The notes under the pieces: generated by a model
Databases searched by the model: none
What the model saw: the letters and a program-made list of their open reading frames with translations, nothing else
Told to the model about the DNA's origin: nothing
Source of the DNA: Phytoseiulus persimilis
Lineage: Eukaryota; Arthropoda; Arachnida; Mesostigmata; Phytoseiidae
Direction: 5' to 3'
Length of the DNA: 64,000 bases
Assembly (NCBI GenBank): GCA_037576195.1
Contig: CM075103.1
Location: forward strand, 37,399,250 to 37,463,249
In this document: positions 11,398-23,329 of the stretch, one piece after another
Layout of the letters: the number at the start of each line of letters is the position of its first letter
How positions within the stretch are numbered: the stretch's first letter is position 1
Made by a program: the position numbers and the translations under genes

Positions 11398-13104
11398 TTA
11401 ACCTGACGACCGGCAACCCAAACGGCATACGATCCGGAAACGCAGATTCTGGAGGATAAGTTTGAACAGCCTTGCGAGACGGCTGCAATAAACGAGTATA
11501 AATTCGCAAGAAAACAAAACGCCGATAAGAACAACACAAGCAGAGAAGAGGGGTTTCATCTTATGGAAACTATCCGCATCGAACCGATCGACCACCACGG
11601 TGAAATTGATGAACTTTTCCAATGCCTTGGCCCCAGCTCGCGCTCTGAAGCCTTGGTAATACCGGAGCATTAAACCGTGTTTGAGGAAATGCTTTATCTC
11701 TGCTCTCGTGTGTTCGAAGTGGCTGCGCGATACAAGACCCGTAGCGAACAGGCGATCTATCGTCGAGCTCGCCCCCGTCGCGGCAAGAAGAAGTTGCCTT
11801 ATTCCCTCTTTGTTCTTCATCTGGGTTTGGAGATAGAGCGAATTTTGACTGATTACGTGTGCTGTTCTGTAACTGTCCCACTGCAGCAATTCACGATGGA
11901 AAGGAATTCCGACGAGGGATTGCTGCATCTCATTGATTTCACAGAGACAATGCGTTTTCGCTAGAGCGAATAGTAGCTTGTTCCTGTCGTAACAGAGAGC
12001 TACGTGACGGCAATCATACAATGATCCACACTCGCTCGGCACTCTGGGGTCCAAGAAATAGAACATGATGTAGTTGTTGTAAATTTGTCCAAGAAAGAAA
12101 CTCAAGAGCAGCGCGGAGCCAGTCGCTTGCATCTGGGAGTATCGCTTCATCTTGACATCAATATCTATAACTGACACAAAGCTTATCCAAATCTGGGAAA
12201 AAATTCTCCAGAAGTCGCTCCTAGCCAGCCTTGAAATCAACTCCGCAATCGACAGAGTGGTCACCAGAGTTAGAGTCCAGACCTCCAGCTTGAAAGGCTT
12301 CAACAGAGACGTAACGTCCGTCTCGCGCCGAAATATCGGAGTGTAGCAGCTCATTGGCCCCGCTCTAGAGACCGAATAGCGATACATAACGCTCCTCTCG
12401 AATAAGTTATCAGCTCTCTTCGTCACGAACAAACGCGTATCAACCTTCGTTACATTACACTCGAGGGTGATGTCAAGGAACACTCTTGGAATCTGAGAGT
12501 TTTGAGCCCTGTCGAAAACCATGTCTCGTACAGAGCATTTGTTCCCGGTGCCGAGACAAGCGCCTACTGGTAGAGCTTCTTCCCAAAAGGCCAAATGATC
12601 GAAACTGTTCACGCAGCGGAAATTTCGGAGTCGATCTTCAGACCAGAGAAATGTCGGAACGATTATACTGGGACGTCGCTGAGCTCGTGCGGCCAATATT
12701 ATATGCAGCAGACATCGCTGGCGGAAGTTCTGAAAGGGATCCGCCCAATCGGCCAGGGGACGTGAGATGACCACGATTTCCAAATTGGTTGCAAGAACAT
12801 CGAGATAGAAAGGTTGCACCGTCGGCGTGAGTTGAGACACCGGGTTGAAGGCCAACACGAGTAAGCTCGCGTTCAGTCTGAAACTACCTGATGACAGCAC
12901 GTTTGATGCATCCAGGATGAGTAGTTCTGTTGGCTTCAGGCTGCGCCGGAGGGCGAAGTCCTCGGCATCGACCACGACATTCATCACATCAAATTCATCG
13001 TAGCTTTCACCATGAATCGTGTTCGTGAAACCGCTGAGAGTGCCCAGAGACAGCAAAACTGCTGAAACAATGGACATAGCTTCTGAATCCCAATTGGATT
13101 CCAC
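11398..13104 (-). CDS. Divergent ionotropic-receptor-like protein 2
   Basis: An intact intronless ORF of 568 residues, collinear with the receptor at 4558-6198. Shared landmarks are PFYLDVLATNLEIVVIS (98-114), FQNFRQRCLLHI (124-135), the pre-M1 block TDVTSLLKPFKLEVW (262-276), M1 (about 275-291), the M3 region LLLSFFLGQIYNNYIMFYFL (332-351), conserved DCRHVALCY (364-372), and M4 at about 520-538. A signal peptide fits best if translation starts at the second ATG (M10, codon at 13075-13077), because the first nine residues are polar. The C-terminal cytoplasmic tail is longer than in gene 1. The expected role is a subunit of a chemosensory ligand-gated channel. Ligand residues cannot be assigned. 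No frame break was seen. Confidence 0.75.
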   Translation of the reverse strand: MESNWDSEAMSIVSAVLLSLGTLSGFTNTIHGESYDEFDVMNVVVDAEDFALRRSLKPTELLILDASNVLSSGSFRLNASLLVLAFNPVSQLTPTVQPFYLDVLATNLEIVVISRPLADWADPFQNFRQRCLLHIILAARAQRRPSIIVPTFLWSEDRLRNFRCVNSFDHLAFWEEALPVGACLGTGNKCSVRDMVFDRAQNSQIPRVFLDITLECNVTKVDTRLFVTKRADNLFERSVMYRYSVSRAGPMSCYTPIFRRETDVTSLLKPFKLEVWTLTLVTTLSIAELISRLARSDFWRIFSQIWISFVSVIDIDVKMKRYSQMQATGSALLLSFFLGQIYNNYIMFYFLDPRVPSECGSLYDCRHVALCYDRNKLLFALAKTHCLCEINEMQQSLVGIPFHRELLQWDSYRTAHVISQNSLYLQTQMKNKEGIRQLLLAATGASSTIDRLFATGLVSRSHFEHTRAEIKHFLKHGLMLRYYQGFRARAGAKALEKFINFTVVVDRFDADSFHKMKPLFSACVVLIGVLFSCEFILVYCSRLARLFKLILQNLRFRIVCRLGCRSSG

Positions 13105-16100
13105 ATCAGAATCGAAATTCGCTCCAGACTCTCGATTGTAGCTTCATGATCCTCAGAAAACTGAGTTGTCGTATAGCGGTGGCGAACCTGACGATGAGAC
13201 GCATGGTAACGCGAATTTCTCGAGAAGTACTCCGCTCTGGCCGTTGTTGAAATCTACGGGAGCACGGGAGCCCGATGAATACAAAATGGGCTCATTATCA
13301 TTTGGGGCATCTCGTGGCTGTATTATTCGATCGAGGCCTCGGGAAAACGAGAACTTTCGTTTTCACTTGCGTAGAATGCTAATTTAGGGAATTCAGCTAT
13401 TCGCAAGCTGTCGAGGTCGACTACTCGAGGAATGCGAATTTCGCGGTCGCCGACAGAAAACTGCGTTGTGCCCTCCGAATGAGTTCGCCGACTGCCTGTA
13501 GAATCGAGAGCCACTACCGAGGAGCCGACGAATTGAAATGTTATGACACCCGATTACAACAATGATACGATCGCTGAGTCGCCGTTGGAGATAGAATCGG
13601 TTGTCCACAAACTCGCAGTCAGTTGGTGTCCAAATTTTACCAGCCAGAAGTTTTTTTGCAAAACCCCAGAAATGCCCTTAGCGTGCGGAAAACTCTCGCA
13701 TCAAGCCCAAATAAACAACACATAATCGAACTTCCCTGGCAGTGGACGAATGGAGGCACTGAAATAGGAACATGAAACCCATAGGTACCCATGTGTATAT
13801 CAGACCTGAATCTGATTCAAAACATCGAGCTCCTATTCAAGATACCGAGATGCCGAGTTGAATTGAGAAATTCACGGCAAATCCAATCCATCATTAATAA
13901 AAGTGTCATCACCGACGTCATCGTCGTTGGATTCACCATCTTCCAGATGCGAGAACCGCAGTATGGAGGTCTTTTGTGGATCAGGTCCATCCCACGACGA
14001 TTGTTGTTCGGGTCTCGAGATCCCACAGGAACTTGGCGGTTCTAGGGGAAACCGACCAGCTGTGGATAGGGTTCTGACTCCACCGGGTAACGCACTCACT
14101 ATGATTTTGGCCGCGAGTCCAGGATCGGCACTTCTTTACGACCTGATCTCAATGGACCCTGTTGATGCAACGGAAACGGATTCGGGGCCATGGACGGAGG
14201 CCAGAGTCAGAACCGATGTGTTCCAGCTTCTCAAGCTCCCAGATCTGACCCAGCTAGGGTGTATGATGACAAACGGCGTGCCCAAAAGAGCGGTTCTACT
14301 GGAATGCCCGAAAATTGATGTTGTGACAGATGTCCGGAAAGTCCCATCTCATCCGATCCACCTCTTGCCTCCTGACCTTCACCTTCCAAATGATGATCAA
14401 AATCGAAAAGTTCATCGCTATACATTGAGCCGTCTCATTGGCAGCACCGGCAGAATTTCCTCTGGAAACTCTCGAAAATCTCTCGGAATAGCCTGTCCGA
14501 CGCGGATCGATCTTGCTACTCGCTCCCATTTCTGTTTCCCAAACCCGCAGGCTCGTTCGTGGTGCCGCAAGTAGTCGTTTCGCTAGCACGCATCCTACTC
14601 CAGGGACTGGGCGGGGATTCCGTGGAATTCAATTCAATTCAAAACACTTTATTTAAAAAGGGGTAGGTGAAGGTGAAGGTAAAATCGAACAATACAACGA
14701 ATGACTCGAATAGTCTATAGGAGAATATCACCGGGTATTTGTTTCTTTGAGATCTCTGTGCAAATTCGCCAGGAAAATGAGTTCTGGAATGCGAAACTGT
14801 TTGATTCTTCCATCACTCAAGGCTACATACCATCCCTCTATCATGCGGAAACGTCTCGTCCGCGATGGCGTTTTTTTTAGGTCGCGCGTGGTCGGATTCG
14901 GAAGCTGGTTCCGTGCCTTGTCGAGCCCGATTCATGAGTGGTCAAAGTCCATGCCCCCGATCTCGAGAACCACCCGAAATTCATTGGTCCTTTTTCGGAT
15001 TCCCCCGGATAAGGAGTGCCCCACAATCAGAGAAAAAAAATTGAGCTGTTTCGCAAGAACGTTTCCTCACATTGGGTACGCAGTATCGTTCGAGATCTCT
15101 CGGTTGCCGCGTTTCGGAACCTCAAGCATAGCCGATCCGAGTTCCAACAAGACATCAAAACTTCCGGACAAAGCTCCAGCCCAAGGATGAGCCTGGCCCG
15201 CATCACTTTGAGGAGGGAAAAGCTCGTCGTGGACTCAGAAACGTGACGTCGTCGGATGAGTTGAGGAATTGATACCTAGTACCTCGGGGTACTTCGCCAG
15301 GTTGGAATTTTGCGAAAATCGCTCGGGAAACCCCGAGAGATGGCTCTGGTGCAGTACTGAGTACGCTTATCCTGTGATCTCCATAGAGACATTGCCTTGC
15401 GGACGCCGGGACAAAACTCGAACGCTCAAGCAAGCGTTACAGAGAGCAATGTCAGGGCGTATTCAGCTCGGGACCTCAATCGCTAATGGCGATGAGTCAA
15501 CCCGAACATTCAAAGCAGCCGGAACAGATATTGCTAAGATTCTCTGGGACGGAGAGTGATGCTCGAAAGATGAGCTCACAATGTTCACTGGAGAGCATAT
15601 GTCGATGCTGGTTTGCGGATCTGCAGCGGGCTTCTTCGCACAGCCTGCGACAAAAAAGGATTCCTCTCCAGCTTCACGGTCTTCCCCGAGGGAAGACGTG
15701 TCTCGAATTCGTGAACTGTCGAAGACTGGAAAAATTGCTCCTTCAAAAAGCCCGAAAACCTTCACACATTCTAGGAAGTTTGCGGTCATCAGGCGCTCCT
15801 CGTATGAAATCGGAAAAATAGAGCGCGATTCGAAGGTCTTGTTTCCGTTTGCACTCGTTGATATGGTGCGAGGTTTTGTGCAAGGTCCCTTGCCCTATGG
15901 TCGGATCTTCCGCTCAGTTCGAAAGTTTTGGGCGAGTTGGACACATCTGTAGCACCCCCACTCGACTACATCGGGAATTCTCGTCTGAACCCTGTCCTGC
16001 AATCAGGAGCTAGTCGTTTGAATACTGTGGGCCTTTTCTCTAGAGTCGGAGTTCAACGTCGAAGAAGACGGAGACGTCGAGAGCGTGACAACGGGATCGA

Positions 16101-17033
16101 TGAATCTGAGCTCAATGTTCGGATTTGGAGAAATCAGGAAATATCTACGCTCAGACTCAGTTCTCGGTGAGAGGCCGTTTGTCTGCGAAAACTTTTCGAA
16201 GGAGGAGGAGTCGTCACCTCCCTATCGGCAGTGAGAATCGAACGGATGGATCTCCCACTGCCCGCAAAGCTGGAGGCTCGAGACAGGAAGAGTTAGTTGC
16301 CGTGGATCTTGGAGATTGAAGTTCTTGGGAGCATGTAAGAATCCACAAACACAACTTACTGAGCCGTCCAGAACACACCCACGGCACCGAGTCATCGAGA
16401 ACCACGACTCAAAAAATGCGGGATTCCGTTCGAAGCAACGAGAAAATGAGATTGCGGCTGGCTCGCTCATCTTCTCGACAACCATGCGACGTACCTTTGC
16501 TCTTTGCTCATCCTTCTGTTCCCCGAGTCGTCTCTCAGAGATCGGCCTCCTCGATTATGCATCCCTAGTGGATCGACTTGATAACGACTTGGCGACTGCT
16601 ACGGCCCCAGAGGAACGTGCCAGGCGCAACGGTCGTAGTCGTAAGTGTGGTCCCGGTCGTATTTAAATGCTTTCTCCTCTTGGGTTGGAATTCCAGATAC
16701 CCCTTCGGTCAGTGAATCCTGAACTCTCTCGTACACCGAACGCCTCCTTGGAAAAAAGTGCGGAAAATTGGACGAGTCACATTACCTGTGAGGAACTTCC
16801 TGCATGAAGGTCCTGAGTTCTGGAACAACATCGCCCCACTCTGCTCGAGCGTGGGATCCATCTTCAAGATCATATCATTCTCCCCCACATCGGCAACATC
16901 TTGGAGGCGCTGATGAAAGAATTGTCCCGCTTAGAATCGACTTCGCATCGCTAAGACTTGATCTCAGTCGTTCCCTCGTCGACGCATCGTTATCGTCTGT
17001 CCGTGTTTGTTACACATTCACGCGAAAATATGT
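13105..17033. other. Long stretch without a recognised gene
   Basis: Several long open frames exist but none is identifiable. Plus strand 13903-14574 (223 codons) is Ser/Pro-rich and may be spurious. Minus strand 14728-15250 reads protein-like in one frame near its end (GWYVALSDGRIKQFRIPELI, stop TGA at 14728-14730) and is followed by an AATAAA (14647-14653 region), but the frame is interrupted by stops upstream. Minus strand 15463-15860 is another open stretch of about 130 codons. Together 14.6-15.9 kb may be a decayed minus-strand gene. Bases 14630-14650 carry short (aattc)n repeats. Confidence 0.35.
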
Positions 17034-17640
17034 CTAGGAGGGAGTCCGAAACTGACGGACCAGGTCGTCCCGATAAACGCTGGAACCGGCCTCGCGCTGG
17101 CTCCCCTCTCTCTTTTTGTCGTTGTTGAAGCCTGTTGAGGCACTGTTCCGGTCGGATCGTAAAGATTTCAAATGATCATCCAAGACACTCTTCCATTCAG
17201 AGGTGGAAGATAAGGCCGCGTTCGGCACCCGCTTCAGATCTAGCCAGGATCAAGGTTGGCGATAAGTGAATTGATAGATTGTCGCCAATGAGAACTGTAT
17301 CGCCTTCGAGCTTCTTGAAGTAGGAAACCGCGACACGCGTTAAGCGGTCTTCGAACGACCGCCTACTGCACCTTCCATTTTCGTTAGAATCATCGAGAGC
17401 CCCCTGAGGTCCGCCTCAAGTCCATGATTCATATGGAGACCCGGCTTTGGGGAGAGTGTGGACCGCGAGAAGGTGATGACTCCTGTCTCGTCATGATATA
17501 CGCCGGCGGAACCCCTTTCGGCCGTCTTCGAGATCCTCGAAGCAATCCCTCCGAAACTTCGTGAAATACTGCAGCGCGCTATAGCTCCACATTCTGCCCG
17601 AGACCTTTTGGAGGGGATACAGGCCCATTGAGGAATGCAA
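17034..17640 (-). pseudogene. Decayed pogo/Tigger-type DDE transposase
   Basis: Three collinear pieces on the minus strand resemble the DDE superfamily endonuclease of pogo/Tigger-like transposons. GVYHDETGVITFSR (about 17462-17506) contains the first catalytic Asp in the typical N-x-DETG context. YFKKLEGDTVLIGDNLSIHLSP (17254-17320) carries the second Asp in the characteristic GDN-x3-H motif. EWKSVLDDHLKSLRSDRNS (about 17130-17190) resembles the W-x3-L segment that follows the usual third catalytic motif. The pieces sit in different frames and the LPP-THxxQPLD stretch is missing, so the gene is dead. The terminal repeats were not located. Family placement rests on motif recognition only. Confidence 0.55.
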
Positions 17641-18059
17641 TGACCGAGTCGTTACTCTTGATTCTCAAAATCCAGAGAACTCTTTCTGGGATCTCCTTTG
17701 TCCTCGATTGTCAGAGTTTGATACATCAGTGGTAGGCACAGGAATACTCTCGCGGGCCCAATCGCTCTTGACGCGGCCTCCGGCAGGCGCTAGGATTGCT
17801 GTCTGAAATGTAGATTTCAGTGCACAACTTCTGGGACGTCCTGCACTCTTCTGGAGAAGTCCTTCGCGAATCCTCTCCCCTAAATCATGTCTTGGATTGG
17901 TCAAACGATTTCATCAGCGTCGAGGGATTGTTTCCTTCCCCGAGAAAGTTGTTGCGTGAGATTCCTATCCTTCGTGGGAGCTCTGCCGAGTCCTCTGAGA
18001 CGGTTGAGTCTACTGTAGGAATCGCGTTCAGGTATTGCCTGTGGAGAGATTAACTGCTC

Positions 18060-18130
18060 AGATGTGGAACGTCAGGCTGACTAGCGATTCAACAGGCTGA
18101 CTAGCGATTCATCAGGCAGACTAGGATGGG
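18060..18130 (+). repeat. Short direct repeats (caggctgactagcgattc)
   Basis: Three near-identical units of 18-20 bp stand in tandem (caggctgactagcgattcaa, caggctgactagcgattcat, caggcagactagg). It is a small local tandem duplication between the transposase relic and the LINE tail. No function is assigned. Confidence 0.6.
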
Positions 18131-18249
18131 GTACGTTCCGCAAACAACTCAGGGAGCCAGTGCCGACGAGATTGCACGGTAAGACACTCCGTGGAGTCTA
18201 AACCTTCGCTCCGCTCACATTCACAGGTCTAGTAACCACAGCCGAAGTA

Positions 18250-18508
18250 TTACTTATTCCGCGACCAGTTATGCCCTCTGCGTCGATTCCCAGAAACGCC
18301 AGCGCATGTCGTTGTCGGGTGTGGAGGGGAAGGAGACAGCCGAGACACTGAACGAGAATCAGGATTTAATGCAGGAGGCGTCTCATATGCTGACTTTGCC
18401 ACACAGAGCGCCGACCTCCGCATTGAAACCTTTTTTCTGGAGAGAGACAAGAGCGCTCATCAATACTTGACGCGTAATGAGATTCACATCACTTTCGTCC
18501 CACGCTAG
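18250..18508 (+). pseudogene. C-terminal fragment of a non-LTR retrotransposon
   Basis: The plus-strand frame reads LCPLRRFPETPAHVVVGC, close to the CxxC...PETxxHxxxxC zinc-binding tail that ends many LINE ORF2 proteins; compare CNICGRPETDAHVVMEF in the LINE at 29603-32839. The second Cys is replaced by Arg. The frame continues about 60 codons to a TAG at 18506-18508. No reverse transcriptase precedes it, so this is a 5'-truncated relic. Confidence 0.5.
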
Positions 18509-18530
18509 GAAGAATAACTCTTTCATTGTT

Positions 18531-18795
18531 CACCGTATTCCCCCTATTGACTGGGCATGCTCCACAGAGCGGGCACCCGGAGCAACTTTGAGATATGACC
18601 GAAAATGTCCTCATGAGCGGGCACCTAAACGGGATTTCGGTATACGCAGGGGTGCTCTGTCGACCGAGCATGCTCGTATGAGCTTGCACGCGGAGCGGGT
18701 CCGAACAATGACAAGGCATGGCAGGTCTCATGAGCAGGCACCCACAAAGTAGTTGGAAAACGAGCGGGCATGCCCTCTGATTCGGGGAAATACGG
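18531..18795. repeat. Short foldback element with internal repeats
   Basis: Arms at 18531-18562 (caccgtattcccc...gggcatgctc) and 18762-18795 (gagcgggcatgcc...ggggaaatacgg) are inverted imperfect copies. The interior carries four or five copies of a gagcgggcacc-type decamer (near 18568, 18615, 18694 and 18732). The size (about 265 bp) and structure suit a MITE. It has no coding capacity. Confidence 0.6.
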
Positions 18796-20365
18796 TATAC
18801 CTCCTTCTAGGGGATGAAATCCTATAGTTACAGCCCCCACATCTCGCGAGCGAATGAATTTCGTCGCAGCTCGGCTTCTCATTACAACTTTCTCCGTGGG
18901 GCTTATTCAAATATTCACAATAATCAAGTTTCGGTCGAGCCGTTCCGCTTCCACCGGAAGTCGAAAAATCATACTGCTCTTAGCACCCGATCAAAACGCT
19001 GCGCGATTCTCACGGCCCGGTCCACCTTTGAGACTCGGGAGGGGGCCCCTCTTGGATCCAGACTCCAGAGGTCCCCGAGCGACACCCGAGTTGCTACCAT
19101 CCAGTACAAGAGGCGCTCTCCGGGCATTTCCGAGCAGTTGAAGGGCAATCCGAAGCCGTGGTTAAACTTCCTCGAATATTGAGTCGTCAAAAACAGCTGG
19201 TGCAACTCACTTAGCTATCTCCCGATCTTTCCCGCCACTGGAAGGTCTTTAAGCCCAGTTTCCAACTCACTCACCCATTTCGTAACCAACATCAACAACA
19301 AAACAAAAAGCATTGCTAACTGATACACTCCCGAACCAGCGTCAACCTCTTCAAGAGCCTTTTGTATGAACTATCGAATAGTTTAGGCATCGTTGAGACC
19401 TGTTCCTCCGCACCGTGATTGTTGTTGCGCCCTCTGCGCAAAAGCCGCCATTGAAGTTGTTTACATCTGTTTGTGTCTAGTGTCTGTGATGGTGAGATGA
19501 CATAAGAGACTGTTGGAATCATATGTTTCAACGGTTCCCAGTGAACATTGCTCGATCTCATTTGACGAAAATGAAACTCCTAGAGGTTCTTTGACTGTGA
19601 AGCCTCAGGGCCACTCGCTTCGAACGGCTCGTGACAGCTTTGGTTCGCCTACAATGCAACGTAAGTATGTAACTCGTCTACATTGGAACTTGGATCATCG
19701 CTGTCCGAATTGACGGACACAACACGTTCTCGATCCCGCTTGGTCGGCACGAGCGGAACCTCGGAGCTCTTAGCAGTTAGGCTTTGAGAACTTCTATGCT
19801 TGGGTTCCTCCATTGATAGACCCCCATCGGTGCGAGAAAATGTATTGTTTCTCCATCAACTTTCATCAGTCGTCCAATGGTCTTCGGGAACTGGCACTCG
19901 TGAAATACGCTGAGCTCGACCCTGATTTCATGACAATATTCGACACCTACGGCATTGTAGTCTGATACGAGTTCTCTTTGAGCCTCGAGCGATCGGAACG
20001 TCTCACTGTGTTCCCGAGCCCCGCTTTTGTACGAAGAGCTTCCGTTCGTGAGAATGGAACAGGGTGGCCATTGGGACTGAACGCTGTGGTTTCTGAGGAA
20101 CCCAGCGATCAGAGGGTGGATTCCATCCAGCCTTCTTTGCTTTGTCTGAGTCATGGTTCCATATCCTGTCTTTAGTATACTCCAAAAGGATCCAACCGCG
20201 GTAAATGAGGGTATCTGTGAGGAACAATTTCAACAATCTAGTCGTGGGAAAGACAACAACGCTTGAATAACTGAGGGGCTCTTAGAGCAGCCCAGAATCA
20301 CAAATCGAGCATGCTCCGGAGCTCATGTTCGCCCTCTTCCTACAGTGAAGCTCTGACCGAGCAGG
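18796..20365. other. Upstream region of TOPORS-like gene
   Basis: No gene is recognised. A minus-strand open frame at 19777-20154 (125 codons) has plausible protein composition but no identifiable domain. Plus-strand open frames at 18814-19182 overlap each other and look like chance. The promoter of the TOPORS-like gene should lie in the last few hundred bases; no TATA box stands out. Confidence 0.35.
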
Positions 20366-23329
20366 ATGGCTACCAATTCCAACGTAGGACGCCAATGGTC
20401 GCCCGGGCCATCGTCCAGCACCTCAAGGCCATCGACTTCATCGACATCGCGTCGGAGACCTCGGGGGTCACCCCACCTTTCAAGATCGCCTGCAAATGAC
20501 AGGTACGAGTAACGCAAACCGAGCGAGAGTCCTCAAACTTTCATTCTAGTACTCGGCGAGTCCGGGAATGAGGGAAGTTACTCCTTCATCATGAGCGCCA
20601 GCGTGCCACTTTCTGCACTGACCGCGTCAAGCGACTCCCATGCAACCTTCATGAGACAAAGACGGAGGTCACGCATGCATATTTTCTCTCCCGAAATTTG
20701 TCATTTCATGCTTGTCACACACATTCCTAAATAGCCCTAATATGTTTATGGAAGTGGCTTGAATCGGTTGGTGCATAACCTATCTGGCCAATCCATCACG
20801 TTCTTCAGAACTCCTCGCACACCACCACTCCAAACTTGAGTGGTGAACGTGACTCCAGGAATACTCCTGGCAAGCTTCCATTCCGAAGAGATTTATCGGT
20901 GACCCTACAGTTTGAGTATAGAGTTGCATGTAGAAATCCGAGAGAAAAGGTCTCATCTTCTGCTTTTCCAAATAACAGGGCGCTCAACTCATCACCTAAA
21001 GGCCCGCTCCCGGCAGAGAGGTACGTGATGGAAAATTTTCTTATCGGATTTTCCCTACCAATATTCCTGAACTGCGCTAAGAGGTTACATGCTCACCGGG
21101 CCGCATTTTTTCCAACTACAGGTCGAGGCCGAGCTCGAACTCATCTAGCTGTTCCGAAGATCAAGATAATACTTGTGCAATATGCCTGAGCAAACCCTCG
21201 AACAAGTGTTTCACTGATGCCTGTTATCATCCGTTTTGCTTTTCATGTCTTGTGGAATGGAGCAAGGTACGCCATAGCAATAACTCTTCAGGGGGCATCG
21301 TAACCCCTCTCATTCGAAAAGCGCGTTGGAACTCATGAGCCACTCGAACGTTCATCGGATCCGTACGAGAATGAAGAACGAAGTTCGAAGCGCACATTCC
21401 ACAATTTTCAGGTGAAACCCACATGTCCATTGTGCCAAAAACCCTTCCGGACGATAATACATACCATAAAAGAAAACTATGAGTTCGAGCAGTACCACAT
21501 CTTCCAACAGCACGTCCGCCCGGTAGGTTCGAAGGTGAACTCCATATGGGACCCGGGAGTATTGACTATGCACATCGGGAAAATCAGAAGTTAAGACCTA
21601 GTCAGGGAAAAATCAGGTGTCATGATGTGAAGTTCAACCGCTTATTTGTTTCCTCCAGCAGAGCACTCCATTACATTCTTCGAGCGAGCGAGGACGGATA
21701 TACGAATCCTATCAGTACGCGAGGCTGAATGGATTGACCCGGTATCGTGATATTAGTCCAGAATTTTTCATGGATAACCCAGCCCAGACACACCGACTGA
21801 TTCCTTGGCTCAATCGGGAATTATTGGCTCTTCTGCCGTCACCCCACAACATTCAATTGGTGATGGAGTTGATTCTGATGATGATTTGCCGTGTTGATAT
21901 TCGCGGTGCAGAAATGCGTCAGGTAAACTCCACTCTACCATGTAGAACAGAATTTCGGTCGAGAGCTCTCTTACATTCTGCTTTATCGGGGAAAAAACAA
22001 TCGGAAGTCCATCTCGTGTTGTCAACATGACCAAATTCAACCGACATTTCCTATCTTTCAGTTCCTGGATCTCTACCTGAGACCCTACACTCAGCACTTT
22101 CAGCACGAGTTTTTCTGTTTCGCGTCTTCGCCGCATGATATGCCAGCTTTTGACAGGTAACAACAGTTTCCGCAAGCCGGAGGGGCCCATATGTACGCAG
22201 TCCCTCAAGCATGCACCAAGAGTTTTCAATATGCTCGAGCAACGTGGAGAGGAGAGTAGGAGATTTTGAAGCATCAACCCCTTTCCAGAACGGTGCAATA
22301 CGAATACAGACCTCCTTTGTCGTACCAAGAAGCAATCGAGCGTCTGAGGCAAGCTTTTCACCAAGAGGAAGAAATGAGGGCACCGGAAGTGATAAGCGCC
22401 CCATTAAGATCTCAGGGACCCGAATTCTCCGCGTTCCGACCCTGGTCTCATCAACCTGGGCCCAGCGTGCATCCTAGCACGGTAAAGGGCCTAGCTTCGA
22501 GTCGAGGATTCCATTTTCCGGATAGTCAATATCCCGACAAGACAACGATAACCGATAATTTTGTTTCTATGGTAATACAGAACTCTCCTCAACCTTCTAC
22601 CTCCGGCGCTCAGTTCGCGGGTCCCCAGTTACCGGGACCTTCGAATCCCGGTCCGTCCAATCCAGGCCCTTCGAGTCCTAGGGTCACTCTCATAATCGAT
22701 TCCTCATCGGACGATGAGGATTGCCAAATTGTTAAGGTTTGTTGGGAAGGGCATGTTGAAGATCACTGATTCCCGTTGCCGTGATGGCTCGAAGTTCGAA
22801 GATGCTCGTACAGTTTACACGATTGCTGGATGTATTGAACACACAACAGCATCGTTATATTTTTCTTGATACATCTTTGTTAGAATACACTGCTCGTTGT
22901 AGGTCATCAAGCCGACTCGAGAACGATCTCCAGTTCTCATCGACCTGTGTGATTCGGAGTCGGAGCAGGACACGATACCTGCGCAAACCCCTCCACACGT
23001 TCGAGAAGTCGATGTACAGGAAGAAGCAGCCCATGCTTCATCGAACCGGCCCAGGAGCATGATAGGTTAGTGTTATCGCTTGCTCTCGTTCCCTAGTATC
23101 AGTGTGCGAGAAAGTAAGCACTGGAACAGGAGCAACACATGCGCATGTGATATTTCCGAATTACTCCTCAGGGGCCTACTACCCAGGCACGGCCTTGAAA
23201 ACGTATCAGACGGACGAGTCGACCGAAGAAGAAGATGAAGCTCAGAATGGAACGACCAAGCGGCCAAGACGGTTAAACCGTTTGTCGATGAAGCAGCGGG
23301 ACAAGTATGCAAAGCATCCAAGGAAGTAA
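20366..23329 (+). CDS. Topors: TOPORS-like RING E3 ubiquitin/SUMO ligase
   Basis: Nine exons: 20366-20502, 20979-21020, 21122-21266, 21412-21522, 21659-21922, 22062-22156, 22289-22736, 22903-23065, 23103-23329. All junctions are GT-AG, phases are consistent, and the result is 543 residues. A Ser/Arg/Pro-rich N-terminus is followed by a C3HC4 RING (C78, C81, C94, H96, C99, C102, C113, C116) whose ending FCFSCLVEWSK...CPLC is the TOPORS form. Residues translated from exon 5, RYRDISPEFF and HRLIPWLNRELLALL, match the conserved region after the RING. Exon 7 has RPPLSYQEAI, as in family members. Exons 7-8 end/begin DEDCQIVK/VIKP, a probable SUMO-interacting motif after an acidic Ser-rich stretch. 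The tail is basic. Known relatives act in the nucleus as dual ubiquitin/SUMO ligases. This model is about half the usual family length and lacks a long RS-rich C-terminus. The ATG at 20366 was chosen because it opens an uninterrupted SR-rich exon with a perfect donor. Confidence 0.88.

Noticed and set aside
14747..15190. Plus-strand 147-codon open frame
   Set aside because: Lacks an ATG at its start and lies opposite a minus-strand frame with better protein character and a downstream AATAAA.
20311..20499. Frame beginning at 20311 as the TOPORS first exon
   Set aside because: It runs to a stop at 20497-20499, just before the donor; the frame from the ATG at 20366 reads through to the donor and joins the next exon in phase.
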